From Paramecium tetraurelia (Eukaryota; Ciliophora; Oligohymenophorea; Peniculida; Parameciidae): a DNA stretch of 64,000 nt. A program made the translations under genes and the position numbers. How positions within the stretch are numbered: position 1 is the first letter of the stretch; each line of letters starts with the position of its first letter. The stretch is taken from contig NW_001799000.1 in assembly GCF_000165425.1 (NCBI RefSeq), positions 124,001 to 188,000 of the forward strand. Reading direction: 5' to 3'. A model generated the notes under the pieces. That model saw only the letters and a program-made list of their open reading frames with translations, searched no databases and was not told the origin of the DNA. Positions 12,340-26,533 of the stretch are shown piece by piece.

Positions 12340-12753
12340 ATGCTCTGCTGTTCAAATGCAAAAAAATAAAAAACATCTCAATCCCAAAATGCAATTAAAT
12401 TGTAAACTCATCAAATCTAATAAGTAATTGTGAATATTATCCTAGGAAGAATCTCTTAACATAAATGATGAAGCCTGCACATTTCATACTACAATATAAA
12501 TTCAGCAATTCAACACTATTTAGACCTACAAAATTACTTTGGATCACTAAACTATAAGGTATTGTTGTAATTAATTGAACATAGTAGGTCAAATAGCCGT
12601 ACAAACAATGAACACCTTGCCTAAACTGTCATTGTTGAATAAATTAGAAAAACCCCATTTTTTACTTACAAGAAAGGTGGAACCGACATTTCAACCAAAT
12701 TCTTATCAACTAAGTAAGGGTATACTCTCCTAGTAACAGCTCTTTCAAAATGA
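12340..12753 (+). CDS. Orphan protein, 121 aa
   Basis: Three exons (introns 12424-12445 and 12559-12584) give a 121-codon frame starting MLCCSNAKKQKTSQSQ. The N-terminal Cys-Cys after Met-Leu is a possible palmitoylation site for membrane attachment. The rest is Gln/Thr/Ile-rich, with a short strand-like stretch KTPFFTYKKGGTDISTKFLS. I do not recognise the family. Both introns have the correct size and ends and repair the frame, which supports a real gene. Confidence 0.6.
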
Positions 12754-13371
12754 TCTCTTACCTAAATTTTCCTATATTTGTGACTTTCATTAATGCGTAA
12801 TATAACCTATAAAGTCTTAATAAATAATATTATCAGTTTAGTCTTAATAAAATATATTATTATCTTTGTATTATGACGTTGTCGACTCATAATTATTCTA
12901 GCAAGGTTTAAATTCCTGATTTAAATTTTATACTTTATAACTAACTTAGGCAGAAAATTAGATATCTTTATTTCACAATTTGATGAAAAAATCAAATTAC
13001 ATTTAATAAATGAGATATAATTAAATTGAAAAGTAGAATAATTAAAAACAATATTTTTAAGTAGAACTTAATTACTAAAATAATAGCAATAAATTTAGAA
13101 CTAACCAATAACTGATTCAAAGATAATAAAACATAAATTCAGGGTTAAGATCAAATTGAAATAAGTCATATTATGATTTCACCAACTGCTATTTTAAATA
13201 TATTTTCTTATCTTTTTCTTTAACAATACTCGATAAATTTTCATTTTTCTATTATATTTCTGAAATATTTGCATCAAAACCCTTAAATGAAGAGTATAAT
13301 ATCTTAAATGATAAATAAATACAGATTTCATAAAAACAACCCGCTTTACAAAAAAATAAATATTATAAAAA
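12754..13371. other. Intergenic, nothing clear
   Basis: About 620 bp of AT-rich sequence. Near 12877-12925 a tRNA-like phrase (CTCATAAT followed by GGTTTAAATTCC) occurs, but no acceptor or D arm can be folded. No supported gene on either strand. Confidence 0.5.
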
Positions 13372-16300
13372 ATGAGAATTTTATTTTATCAATATACATT
13401 AATACTTTCAATAAGTGCAGTTATATATAAAATAGATTAAATTACAGCAGTCAAAAGGCTAGTGGTTAATTGGGATTAATAAAATTTGTTAATAGGAAGC
13501 TTTTCAAAATATGTACCTTTCAATAATTTTGAAAACGTAGGCGAAATTTCTAGAAGTGAAACTAATTCTCAATTAATTTATGCAGGTCTTGACTTAGATA
13601 ATTAGAATGCAAGGCTTGTGCACTATGTATCATTTGATGAGCAAAATAAATAAATTAAGCATGTAATAAAAATTACAACATTATCACAATCAATTTAAGA
13701 AGAATTTATAGTGGACAATTAAAATTATGAAGGACTTTGGGTAGCTCAATACTTGTACTTTAAAGGGTAATAATTGATTATAGGCATTAAATAATAGAAT
13801 GGATTTCAATAAAAATAAATTTCTTCTGATTATTTTACACAGAATTAGTTTCTTTTAATTCAAGGTGGTAGTTTGAAGGTATATGATCATTTTATTGTAG
13901 ATCTTCGATACAATTCTAAGTTAAACTCTTCTCTTAAGTAGTTTTCCAGGAAGCTTGACTTTTTTTTTATAAGAAGATCTGTCAATTTTAGAAGATATCA
14001 ATTTTATCGAGAAATGTTTCCCACAATAAAATGATTAATTATCGGATTATTTTTCTAATGAAGAGGGTAAATACACCGAATTTTAAACTGAAAATGAGTA
14101 TGTGAATTCATTCTTTTTATAATTTTGGATGAAAATAATACCCTCAAAATTATCCTTGAATCACATTTTAAGATTGTCTATAAATAAATCCTCTAAATTT
14201 ATAGGGTAAATAGGTAGCAATAGTGTTGTTATTAATTATGAATATATGTTAGAGGATTTGTTTTATTATGTTGAATATTATTCATATGAATTTCCAATCG
14301 CAAATCCATCTTAATAGAATCCTTACAAAAAATTTGTTTAGGATTCAATTTCAATTGAATTTATAACTAATTGGCATTTAATTTAAGTGAAATACCTTGA
14401 CAAATAATTAATGGTTTAATTGGAGAGTTTCATATTAAAAGTGTAAAAAATAAAGATCTTTGATGATGTAAATTAATTTACAAATACGAAAATGAAGATT
14501 TATTTTGGAGGAAATTAATATGAAATAAGTAACAACAAAATAGAAATTGCATCTGTCATATATGAAAATTGTTTAGACAAAAATCAATAAATATAATATT
14601 GTCACTATAGTTGTAAAACATGTTTTGGACCATTTAGATCTTAATGTTTGAGTTGTTCCGATTATTAGAATAGGATATATGATCCTATTAAGAAGAGCTG
14701 CAATTGCTAACTATGGTATTATGAAAATTAGGCTGATCATACTTGTATTGGATAAGAATAGAAATAATACATAGAAACAATAGAATATCTTAAGAATGAT
14801 CCTAGATATGATGAAAATGAGTAATTCAGAACATGTGCTTTTGGGTATTTTTTATACAAAGATGAGTGTATTTAATGGTATGAATTAAAAATCATCATAG
14901 TCCAGCGGCCTCATAAAAAAATATAATTTTCTGCATTAATTGCTTGATGGATCCTGATAATTGGATCTATTCTGGTTTTTGTTTCTCTTAATATCTTGAG
15001 CAACCAGGAATTGAAAATGCTGTGTATGAAGAATTTAGGTCGACTAAATTTGATCCATAGAAATTATTTATTTTAATAGATAATGAATTATCGTCATGTG
15101 GATTTTGTAGTAGTTGCACATTAAATGAATATAATAATGATAGGTGTTTTTTATATCCTTTTAAACATTTAGATCAACCTTATTACATTTAATGTAGTTT
15201 TGGATATGATGAAGAAACTTATCAATGCAAGTTTGATTCGGATCCGTATTTTTTCAAAGTGTGCGCTGAAAATTGTGGAGCATGTGATTTTTTTGGTGAA
15301 TGCAATTATTGTATAAATCCAACTGAATATTTCTTTACTTGGGAAAGAAAATGTAGACAATGCAAAGTTAAAAATTGCAAATATTGTTTCTAATATAACC
15401 GATATGATCATAGCTAGGTTTCAGTAAATTCAGATATAGCTCAGGTTTTAATTTCAAAAAATGAAGAAGATTACATTATGGCATGTGCTCTCTGTAATTA
15501 AGGTTATGTATTCAACTTTTAGATAAATGAATGCGTTTTATAATAAATAACTTATCCTTGCATTAATGGTTATATAAATGAGAATTCGCAATTCCTTTGC
15601 ACTAATACTTAAGGAATCTTCAATTAACTAGAAAACAACCTAGTTTCAGAATTTCATGATTGCTTGAAATATTTTCTTAATTGCATGTCTTGTATTTAGG
15701 ATAGTTTTAGGATGATGTATTGTATCTCTTGCATAGATGGATATTATTTAGATTATCACAATGGTCTTTGTATATCTTGCGAAGGTTAATTCCCAAATTC
15801 AAGTAAATGCGGGATTGAAACTTCAACCTACGATTCTTGGAAATATGAGTTAGTAAGCTTCTTCTTGAATTTTATACCTAATAGTACTCCTCTATAGGTG
15901 ATAGGATTATATTATAGGACAGATTATTAACTTTTAGAATGCAAAAAAGATTATACTATTTATTCAAGAACTTGTATTCCAAAGTTGGAGACTAAATGTC
16001 TTGTTTGGAATCGTAGTGGTGCATGTTCTAAATGTTAAAATTTAGATCAAGAGAATGATGCATAATCCTTTTTTGAAAATAGATGCTAAATCTGTCCCTA
16101 TCCATGTAGATTTTGTCTTCCAATTTCTGATTCTAAAATTAACGAAATAAATCCTTATTTTATCATTAATTCGGATTCTAAGGCCTAAACTTACCAGTGT
16201 TTGCTAAACTTAAATCAAAAAGAAACCTTTATTTATCAATATATTGGGTAATAAATGCCAAAAGACACAAACAATAAAAAATTATTACGTACAATTCAAT

Positions 16301-19300
16301 AACCTGTATTTCCAAATTCCCCTGTATCGAATGCTTAAGGCTATATTGATTTAGAATATTTAAAAAGACGAAAAGTAACCACTTATATTGACAATTATAA
16401 TGCCTTTAGAAAAGAGGACCCTGTAAACTTAAGATCAGTCCTTTTTTTTCTTTTGAATTCTACTGTTTTATATGATGGATATAATGATACCTTTCATGAA
16501 AAATAGATTTCCATCTTTAATTAAACTACTGTTAGTTTATAAAATGTGAGATTTTTCTCATCTAAAAACCACATTATCATTTCTTCTCTATTAGGTGTTA
16601 ATATTTACATACATAACATTACTTTACATAATTAAGTAAGAAATAGCCCAATTTTAACAATCAAAAATTTTACGCACATAATAATCTCAAAATTAGAAGT
16701 ATATGATTTGACTTTATCTGATGCTTCTCTCATTAATTTAAACAAAGATGACAATTTAACTAAATTTTATCCTTTCGTAATTCAAGAAATTGTTTTGAAA
16801 AACTGTGTTTTTAAAAATAGTTCTTTTATTTATCTTTCTTCAAAGTTTTAATCTATTGGTTAATTTATAATCAATAATATAATTATAGATAATTGTTCCT
16901 TTGAGAATTTTGAATTAATAAAACTGGAAGGTCAATTCATAGTTGTTCAAAAGTTTGTATTAGAAAATATCAAAATTATGAATTCTAGTTTAACCAATAG
17001 TTTATTTTTGGTTATTCAAAATACAAATTTTAGCTTGCTAAGTGGAATCATTTTACAAGATTGCAAATTGAGTAAAACTACATTGATATCACTCAATCCT
17101 TATAGCATATTAAAGAAAATATCATTTCTTAATGCATATTTGGATAATTCAGTATTCTTATTATATACTGAAACTATTAAGCCTGCATACATACATAAAA
17201 TTGATGACATATATATGGAGAATATCTTTATTTGTGGTATGAACCTAATCAAAATTTCTCAGAGCCTACATGAAACTTCCTCAATTGAAATGAGTAAAAT
17301 TACATTAAGTTAAATATATTTTAATTGTCCACTTTAAAATGTAATGCCAGAAAAAAGTACAATTTGTATATTCGATTTATCTAGCAATAAAATAGATCTA
17401 TCCCTACTAAGGAATGATTAAATTAATAATTATTGGATTTTATGTATTAACAACTCAAACTTTTTCAAAATAGATGATATTCTACTAAATTCATATCAAG
17501 TATTTTCATCTGATTCGAATGAAAACACCACAAAATCAAGTTTAGGTCCCTTAAACTCGGGATTACTTTAGTTAAAACAAGTGCTAACAGCTACTTTTTC
17601 AAATATTATTATCAGATCATAGAGTCTAATCGATTCATCTATTATTTACATCAACTCAAAGAATGAATAATAAATAAAAACTCAATCACTTTCGTTTTCA
17701 AATATTGTATTTGAAAATAATCTGTTGATTAAGACCTAAAGCTTTTCATAAACTACTTTACTCTATCTAGAATTTGAAGATAAATGTATTATATCTATTT
17801 CTGATATTACTTTTACTCAGAATTATGTAATACATCAAATTTTCGATTGCTTTACAATCTCCCCAAGCCTCATATGTATTATAACCTAATCTTTGGCTTA
17901 ATTAAAAAATGCCATTTTTAAAGAAAATGAATATGTGAATTCTTGTTTCTCATCATTATATATTAAATCATCAGAGATTTAAATGGAATTTATTAAGGCA
18001 AAAGGTATAAATGTATTTGATTTTGATTTAACAAGATATCTGTCTTCAAATAATAGTTTTAACTCTGGAGGTTTCTCCCATTTATATGGTTCCTAAATTG
18101 CAATTACTAATTCAAATTTTGAAAATGCATTGGTTTAAGAAACTGCCTACTTTAATATATATCTATAAAATGAAGGTAATATGATTATCAATAATACTAC
18201 AATTAGTGGTATAATAGTTTCAACCAAGTTAGATAATAATTATAATGAAGCATTATTTGTGATAGACAGTACAAATTCAAATCTAAATATTGACATCAAT
18301 AATATGTAAATCTCGAATATTCTAAGTCGATATACATCTGGCATCTTTAAAATTAATCCCTCCAAAATTAAAAATTAACTCAGGTTAAATAATATTTTTG
18401 TAGAAAATGTTTTATCTAAATAATAATACTTTTTAGATTTGATTTGCACAAATAATGTTGATAATTCAGTTGAGATTTCTGATTTTTCTTTGACTTTAGA
18501 AAAAAGCTATTTTAGGAAGTACCATGAATTTGTTTATATTGATGATAATCCCAATTAATTATCTTAAATAGATATCTAAGGAATGATTGTAATTACTAAT
18601 AGGTATGAATTAACATATATATATATGTAGCTCAATAATATTTTCAAGGCTGCATTTTACTGGTTTTGCTCCAATTACAATTTTATGCCTAGAAGATACC
18701 CCTAAAATTATGATCAATCATTTAGTTTTTGAATAAATAGAAGTGGCAACACAAAAGCTAAATATTATAATACACGAATATTCTGGAAATTAATCAAAGA
18801 TAATTAACATGTACCTTAGTTAGTTAGTAATAAAAGACACATATAAAAATGCTTATATTCATGTTGAATCATTCTTTGAAATCTAATAAAGTTTTCCTAA
18901 GAAATTAATTTTAAGAGATTTTCTCATTGCGAATAATACATGCTAGACTTGTCAAAATGGACTGATTTGCTTCAATTAAATTAAAAAACTTTTTCTTAGT
19001 AATTTGATATTTTACTAAAATCATTGTGGTTTATTGTCTTGTTTGATGCTTAATCATGTGAATCAGAGTACTATCTTCAAAAAGAGTAGGTTTATTAAGA
19101 ATTCTGGAACTTAGGGAGGAGCCATCAATGTAAAAGCTGGTAAAATAGAGATGAAAAATATTTTGTTTATGTAAAATGATGCTGAAAGTGGTGGAGCTCT
19201 ATATTCATAATCTTCTTCTATGAAATTAGAGACATTAATATCAGAATTATATCTAATTTAAAATACTGCAACTTTTGGAGGAGCTATTTATTTAGAAAAT

Positions 19301-21687
19301 CACAATTTTAGAGCAGAGGAGTTGTTAAAAGTTTTTTTATTAGAGAATAAAGGAAAAAGATATGTAGACAATATCAAAGAAAACCCATCCCAACTCAAAT
19401 TATCCATATTTAATTAAGAATTGGATACTAAATCAATAGCCAATATGGGATAACCTAACTTTGAAAAATATAAACTCAACACGAATATCATCTACATTCC
19501 AAGTGGACAATAAATTAGTAATTATAGTATTCAGGATTTAGAAAGGCAAGTTTTCGAAAACTACAATTTAAATCCAAAATTATATGCTATCAATAACTTA
19601 GGAGAAAAATAAATCAACTTATAGGAATACTAATGTGTATTAAATTAATTAAATAATGAAAGCCAATTTTATCCAAATCAAGAATAAATAATATCTTTTA
19701 ATTTAGAGAGCTAATCTTTTGATTTTTCAAATTTAATTATAAGTTTAGATCCTTATTTAAAATCTGAAACCATTTTTGTTTTTGATTGTAATTGCTTTAC
19801 TGAGTCTTAATACAAGTTTTATTTAAGTGTTAAGTCTTTTCCTTGTCAAATAGGAGAATTTTATTATTTTACCCAATGTATGAAATGTGACGAATCAAAA
19901 GGATTTTATTCAGTTGAACTTGGAGCAACTTTTTGTTAAAAAATGGATCCTAATATCATTCAAGCAAACACAGCAAGTGAGATCTTGTTATAACCAGGTT
20001 TTTGGAGGCCTAATTATAGAAGCAAGTTTATCAACAAATGCACAAGATAGAAGAATTTATGTCTAGGAGGTTGGAAGCCTGGTGATGAATCTTGTAGTTT
20101 AGGCTATATTGGAGCATTATGTGAAGAGTGTGATATATACAACATCAAAGGGGATGGCCAATATTTTAAAAATAGGAACAACAAATGCGTTTTTTGCAGT
20201 GAATTTGGATTATCTATATTCATATCACTTTTATTTGGATCATTGTATTAATATTCATTATTTATTTAGAACAATAGGTTCAATGATACTTACTGTAAGT
20301 AGTGTAAACACCATTTTTAAAAGCTTTCTGAAATTTAAATTAACCTCAAAACATTATAAGATCTTATTTAATCATAGCTTAGGTAAAAAATAAATTATAT
20401 TTAGACTAATCTGCTGCCTTAATTAAAACTGTTGTTAATTACTTTTAGATTTTAGTAAGAATTAAGTCCTTTCATTTAGAACTTTTTTTTAATATTATTG
20501 ATATACTTACTCCTCTAAGTAATCCTATTGGCACATAATCCTATTCTTACGAATGTACTTTAAGTTAACAAACGGAATTGCAGATAATATACATAAGTCT
20601 CATTATTAACTTGTTAGCGCCTATCTTTTTCTATTTTATATTTTTAACAATATACTTAATTTTGATATAGAAAAAGATGCTAAAATTGACACCAACTATC
20701 TATGCAACTGCCATATTTTATTTATTTTTTTATGCTCAACCCAATATCATTCTAGAATTAGGAGAATTAATTACTGCAAGAAATATATCTGAAATTTCAT
20801 ACATAAATCGAAATGTCTCAATACTTTACTTTACAAACACTCACATTTCTTGGGTCCTATTTTTTATTACCCCAATTTTATTTATTATCGGTATCATAAT
20901 CCCTCTGATATTATTCCTCATATTATATAACAAAAGATACAATCTTAATTAAGAAAAAGTCAGGAAAATATGGGGATACATATTTAATGATTACAAGGAA
21001 TCATCATTTTATTGGGAAATTTTTAGAGTATCTGAAAGAGAAATCTTATTGTTATCTCTTATCATTTTTGAAGAGTAAATTGAAATTAAAGTTATTTTAA
21101 CCTTTTTGATATTATTTTTATATCACATTATTGTTTTAAACAAAAAACCATTTAATATGGAAACATTAAATCGATTTGAATAAAAGTGTATTACCTTATC
21201 CAGTTTGATTTTTCTGATTTGTGGAATTAAATATCAAATTTAGATATTACAAATACCATCAATTGATTTCATCTTGCAAACATTACTACTAATAGTATTC
21301 ATCATGTTTTTTTACATCTTAATCAATCAAACAATTTCAACATATTATCAGAAGTATACTGATAGATTAGATGGTATTAGGAAAGGTTTGTTATAAAGAT
21401 TCCCAAAAATCTTAAAAATATGCCCTTTTTTGAGAAATTATCTAAAAATAAGAGGCGATATCAAGATTAAACTAAAGACAAGAGTTAAATTAATAAAGGA
21501 AGCTTTACACATGAATAAAGGAGAAAATATAATGTAAAATTAACATCAAAATCTACTTTCATATTCCTTGTAAAAAAGCATTTATCCCGAAGAATAAGCT
21601 TTAAATTTTTAAAATCTTTAGACAAATTAAAAAAATAACGAAAAAGAGAAATCACATTTTGTAAAAGATTTAGTTCCTTTTTATTGA
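13372..21687 (+). CDS. Giant Cys-rich multi-pass membrane protein, 2,731 aa
   Basis: One gene of 8.3 kb with only five introns (13879-13900, 14878-14900, 18603-18630, 20245-20269, 20383-20404). It starts with a signal peptide (MRILFYQYTLILSISAVIY). Residues about 390-930 are packed with paired cysteines in furin / growth-factor-receptor-like CxxC spacing. About 1000-2000 is a long Ile/Asn/Ser-rich array of degenerate strand repeats, as in parallel beta-helices, ending in GGAI/GGAL motifs near 1890. A Cys cluster (CLGGWKPGDESCSLGYIGAL and CEECD, about 2200-2240) leads into several hydrophobic helices to residue 2620 and a basic cytoplasmic tail. This layout recurs in large ciliate surface proteins. 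Substrate or ligand unknown; adhesion, sensing or channel roles are all possible. Confidence 0.85.
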
Positions 21688-22076
21688 TAGTATTAATTAA
21701 CATTATCAAATTATCATTTATAATAATTATATCCACTTATTCTAACTATTCATTTAATTGTTCTTTAATATTAATTTTAATTCTGAATTCTAATTATAAT
21801 AAAATATGCTAATTTGTAAAAATGAAAACATTTATTATTTACCAAAGAATTTTGACCACAAAATATTTAAAGTTTTCTCATAATAATATGATATGCCAAG
21901 TATTTATTAGATGTCTTTATTTATAAATTCATTTATAGAATTACTTAGGTATGGAATTAAGTACTAAAGAAGTATTTATAATAATTAATGATTCCTATTT
22001 AAATTTATTTAAAATATATAATTTATAAGCAAATCAGAAGAATTTAATTAGAATAAATTTGAGAAATCATGTTTTA
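21688..22076. other. Intergenic region between convergent genes
   Basis: About 390 bp between two convergent stops (TGA at 21685-21687 on plus, TGA at 22077-22079 on minus). AT-rich, no conserved pattern seen; presumably holds both 3' ends. Confidence 0.5.
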
Positions 22077-23315
22077 TCAAACTTTGATCAACAACTATCC
22101 AAAAGTAATGTTTTTTTAATGTTTTTTTCTGGGAGCATTAAAAATATTTCTTTAATTAGTTTTTTTGGGACTTGGCTTATTTCTAGATAATGTTGTTGGG
22201 GAAATATTAGTGAGGGTGATTTGTGAAAATGGTTTAATTTCTAAAGGGAGAAGCTTGATTTTAGGTTTTTTTCTTTTTTCTTCCAATAATTTAATTGATG
22301 ATATTGGTGAACACCTGCTAATAGTGTTATTGACAGGAGAGACATTATTTGTAATTGATGTTTGAAAATGTTCTACATGATTATGGTACAGATATTTTGG
22401 ACATGCAATCTTAATATCTTTAATTTTGCTCTATCCTAATTATGATTTATCAACCAGACTTTGAAGAGTTCTAGGATTGTATTTCAAAATATTTTTATAT
22501 GCTTATTTTGGATTTGAAGTAGTTAATTATTTAATATTAACAATGTTTTCATCATCTGACTAATCATCCTCTTCGTCATCTTCTTATTGCAAAGTAGGAA
22601 GATTGGCTAAATTTTCTGGAAATTAGTCTTCATTCTTTTTATCGTCTTCTTCAAATTTATTAAGTCTGAGATTGATGTTGAAATCATCTTAGGAACCGGT
22701 TTGCTTGATTAATTTGATTTTACCATCTTCTACTAATTCTAATCTGAATATAAGTTGTGATTCAAAAGGTGCTGTAATTGGTAAATAGAATGTTTTAAGT
22801 CTCTAAGAGAACGATTAGACCTTCGAATTTTTTTTATCAGTAAGGTGTTTTCGAGGGGATAATGAATTGTACCTATGAAAAAAGCACGAAGATCTTGAAA
22901 TGGGTTTTGAAGGTGTTTGAGCAGCCTCTATAGGATAAAGACTTGAAGGATTAGGTATACTAGCCTAATGATTGTAAAAAACAGTATTGTGATGTCTATT
23001 TAGTCTTTTCTTTGGTTGATGTTCTTATTGTTGCATAATATCAATGATAGTTTTTTTTTGGATCAGATGTCTTTTGTTCCTCATCTTCATACGCTTTCTT
23101 TACTGCAATTTTTCATTTTGCTCCTTGAGTTTTGTTATAATATGTTGGTAGGGTTGAAATTATGGAAGTACTGTTGTCACATAGAGCATTTTTTTATTGT
23201 GTAATCCGCAGTCCAAACATTCACAAGAGCGCTTCCTATTGAAAATAGGAGAGGATTAGAGAGGAAGTTGTTGGGCTTGGTTTTTGAATGAGCTTGCAGA
23301 TAATCGATTTCGCAT
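22077..23315 (-). CDS. Orphan protein with acidic central segment, 412 aa
   Basis: Single exon on the minus strand, no TGA in 412 codons. The start chosen is the first ATG (23313-23315), MRNRLSASSFKNQAQQLP, which keeps the SCECLDCGLHNKK cysteine motif and the coil KLKEQNEKLQQRKRMKMRN. The middle has a strand-rich piece (SQLIFRLELVEDGKIKLI) followed by a very acidic block (EDDEEDDQSDDEN). The C-terminus is basic, Pro/Ser-rich and probably disordered. Family not recognised. Divergent from CCT5 with 165 bp between the ATGs. Confidence 0.75.
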
Positions 23316-23480
23316 ATTTATTAATTATTGTGGTAAAAGTAACTTTTTAATTAAAAATGAATATAAAAGTACATAATAATAATAAACTATTAATTGATTA
23401 AATAAATTTCTTTTATAGCAATCGAATTTCTCCGGGCAATTGAGAAGCAGTGATTAAATTTAAAAATATTTATTTAAAAT

Positions 23481-25190
23481 ATGAGTTTGGCATTTGATGA
23501 CTACGGCAGACCTTACATTATTTTGAGAGACCAAGGATAAAAGAAAAGAATGAAGGGTTTGGAGGCTTATAAGAGCAATATTTTGGCTGCAAAGGCTGTA
23601 GCTAATACTTTACAGTCTTCACTTGGTCCTAAGGGCATGGATAAGATGCTGGTTTCACCTGATGGAGACGTCTCAGTCACTAATGATGGTGCCACTATAG
23701 TTGAAAAAATGGTAACAATAATTGAATATTAATTATTTAGGAAATCTAACATCCAACAGCAAAATTGTTAGTTGAGTTGTCATAATCATAAGATGCCGAG
23801 ATAGGAGATGGAACAACAGGAGTAGTTGTTTTGGCTGGCAAATTGTTGGAATAAGCATTAACATTGTTGGATAAGGGAATTCATCCATTGAAAATCAGTG
23901 ATGGTTTCGATAGAGCTTGTGATGTTGCCATAAGTAAATATTGTTATCTTAAAATTAGAGCATTTGGAGTCAATAGCTGAGGAAATAGACATTTAAGCAA
24001 ATGATCACGAGGCCTTAATCTAAGCAGCCTGCACTGCCCTAGGGTCAAAAGTTGTATCCAAAAGAAAAAGAGAATTAGGAAAAATAGCTGTAACTGCCGT
24101 TTTAGATGTTGCTGATCTCAAAAGAAAAGATGTCAATTTAGACTTAATTAAAATTCAAACAAAGACTGGTGGCAGTGTTGAAGATACCAGATTAATTTCA
24201 GGAATCCTTATTGACAAAGATATGAGTCATCCACAAATGTAGAAGGAAGTTAAAGATGCTAAGATATGCTTATTAACATGTCCTTTCGAACCTCCTAAGC
24301 CTAAAACTAAACACAATATAAATATTTCCAGTGCTGAAGACTATAAGAAGCTTTATCAGTAAGAATAACAATACTTTGTTGAAATGGTGAAACTTGTCAA
24401 AGATAGTGGTGCTAATATTGCTTTGTGCTAATGGGGATTCGATGATGAAGCCAACCATTTATTATTATAAAATGATCTCCCTGCAGTTAGATGGGTATCA
24501 GGCACTGATGTTGAATTAATAGCTATGGCAACTGGAGCTAGAATCATTCCAAGATTTTAAGAAATAACACCTGAAAAATTAGGAAAGGCAGGATGTATCA
24601 AAGAAGTCTAGTTTGGAACTTCAAATGAAAGAATGCTAGTCATTGAAAATTGTCAATGCACTAAAGCTGTTACCATTCTCATAAGAGGAGGCAGTTAAAT
24701 GATTGTTGATGAAGCCAAAAGATCCATTCATGATGCTATTTGTGTGATCAGAAATTTAATTAAAGATAACAGAATCGTTTATGGTGGTGGATCCGCTGAA
24801 TTGGCTTGTGCTCTCTAAGTCTTACAATATGCTGATGAGGTATATTATAATTATAATTTTAGGTCTCTTCAGTTGAATAATATGCAGTAAGATCTTTTGC
24901 TGATGCTTTAGAAGGTATTCCATGCTGTTTAGCAGATAATTGCGGTCTTAATCCAATTACTTCTGTAGCTTAGGCTAAGTCTAGACAATTGACTGAAAAG
25001 AACCCTAGAATTGGAATTGATTGCATGGAGTTGGTAATTGTTTTAATTTAATTCAAAGGGTACAAGTGATATGAAAGAGCAAAAAATTTATGAAACTTTG
25101 AGTTCAAAGAAATAGTAGATTTAATTGGCCACTTAAGTTGTGAAAATGATATTAAAAATAGATGATGTTATTGCTCCAGATGACTATTGA
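23481..25190 (+). CDS. CCT5: T-complex protein 1 subunit epsilon (CCT5)
   Basis: 535-aa subunit of the cytosolic chaperonin TRiC/CCT, which folds actin and tubulin by ATP-driven cycles. [18 protein letters not shown] is the epsilon-type N-terminus. Group II chaperonin signatures follow: [20 protein letters not shown], the nucleotide loop [12 protein letters not shown] and, later, [12 protein letters not shown]. Introns 23712-23740, 23934-23958, 24840-24862, 25034-25058 each restore the family sequence. Length is right for the family (about 540). Abundant tubulin structures in ciliates fit a strong need for CCT. Confidence 0.96.
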
Positions 25191-25280
25191 GTATTAATAT
25201 TAATTTATGTTCAAAAAGTACAAATATGTAATACATCTATCAGATATCTAAAGATTTAGACCATCATCTATTAATTATAA

Positions 25281-26359
25281 TCAATATTTCTTCTTGGATG
25301 GTGTTATTTTAGAAAGTACAAGATTATTTTCCATAATGACTTTGTCCATTTGATTTTTCCAATACTAATTATATTGAAACTGTACCATAACTTCTGTTTA
25401 TAATTCCTAATATTATTTATTCCATTCATCCTTTAACCTTTTCTCTTTATCCTCTTTACGCTGCAAATGTTTCTCCAATTATTATATTTTAGTTTTAAGT
25501 GTTGTGTTTTCATATTCTAATGATTTGGATCTCTCCAAATTATCATCCCACAATTACAACTTTGATTCTAAATCAATTAATTTTTATCTTAACTCCTATA
25601 ATTTAAATTAATAAATACTTTCTCCTTAACAGAAGACTTTTTTTAATTTAACTAGTTTTTCAGACTCTCTATTTCTTCTAAATACAATTCTTCTTTATTT
25701 GCCATATCTTTTAATTTCTTTGAAAGCTCTGAAGTCCCTTTTGGTTCAGATATTCGTGAACGATGATTCATATTTTCCAATTGTTGTAATTGAAGCTCAT
25801 ATTTTAAGTGTAATTCTTTCTCCTTATCTTTAATCATTTCTAAATGATATGACTATTATACACTCATAATGTTTTCTCAATTCATCATGCGAAATATTAT
25901 ATTCCTATTAAAATTGATATAATTTATTCAAAGCATCCCTTGCTATTTCACTCTGACCTTGCAATTCTTCTAATAAATTTATTTCTGTTTATTTAAGTTG
26001 ATGAATTGTCTCTTCATAGGTTTCTATAAGTTTTTCATATTGTTCTCTAAATTCAATAATTTGAATAATTACTCTTTATTATTGAAAGTATCAATATATT
26101 ATTAGTTTGTTTGATCATCTTATAATTATTATCTTAGTTCTGAGATCTATTTTTCATAGTCTTTCATTTTTTTGGTGAGCTTATTTTCTTGTGTTTTCAG
26201 ACTTGTTTGAGATTTCTTTTGAGTCTAGCTTTTGGATTTCTCCTTTGGCTTTTATTATTGCTGAACCTTCCCAGATTTATTACGAATAAGTCCCAAATTT
26301 TTATAGATTTCAGATTCTGAATGGGAAATATCGGTTTGTCTTCCTCTTGATTATTTCAT
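25281..26359 (-). CDS. Coiled-coil protein, 335 aa
   Basis: Minus-strand gene with introns 25596-25618, 25840-25861, 26047-26072. The N-terminal 60 residues are basic and Ser/Lys/Gln-rich; the rest is an almost unbroken heptad-rich coil (for example KLTKKMKDYEKQISELRQQL, MIKDKEKELHLKYELQLQ and EKHLQRKEDKEKRLKDEW). It ends KITPSKKKY. No enzymatic motif. Likely structural (cilia, basal body or cytoskeleton), but that is inferred only from the coil. Tail-to-tail with CCT5, 90 bp between stops. Confidence 0.75.
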
Positions 26360-26533
26360 AGAAAATAATCAAATTAAATAATTATTTAAAAATATCAATT
26401 TTTAATCCTCTATTTTGATGATAATCAAATAAGCTCAACTTCAAATGATGATGTCTAGCCATTATACACTAATAATGCTGGAAAGACATCTGATTCATCT
26501 TGTTATTACAAATCCCTAATTTGATAGCTTAAT

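Noticed and set aside
12877-12925. tRNA-like phrase with CTCATAAT and a B-box-like GGTTTAAATTCC
   Set aside because: No acceptor stem, D arm or paired anticodon stem can be formed around it.
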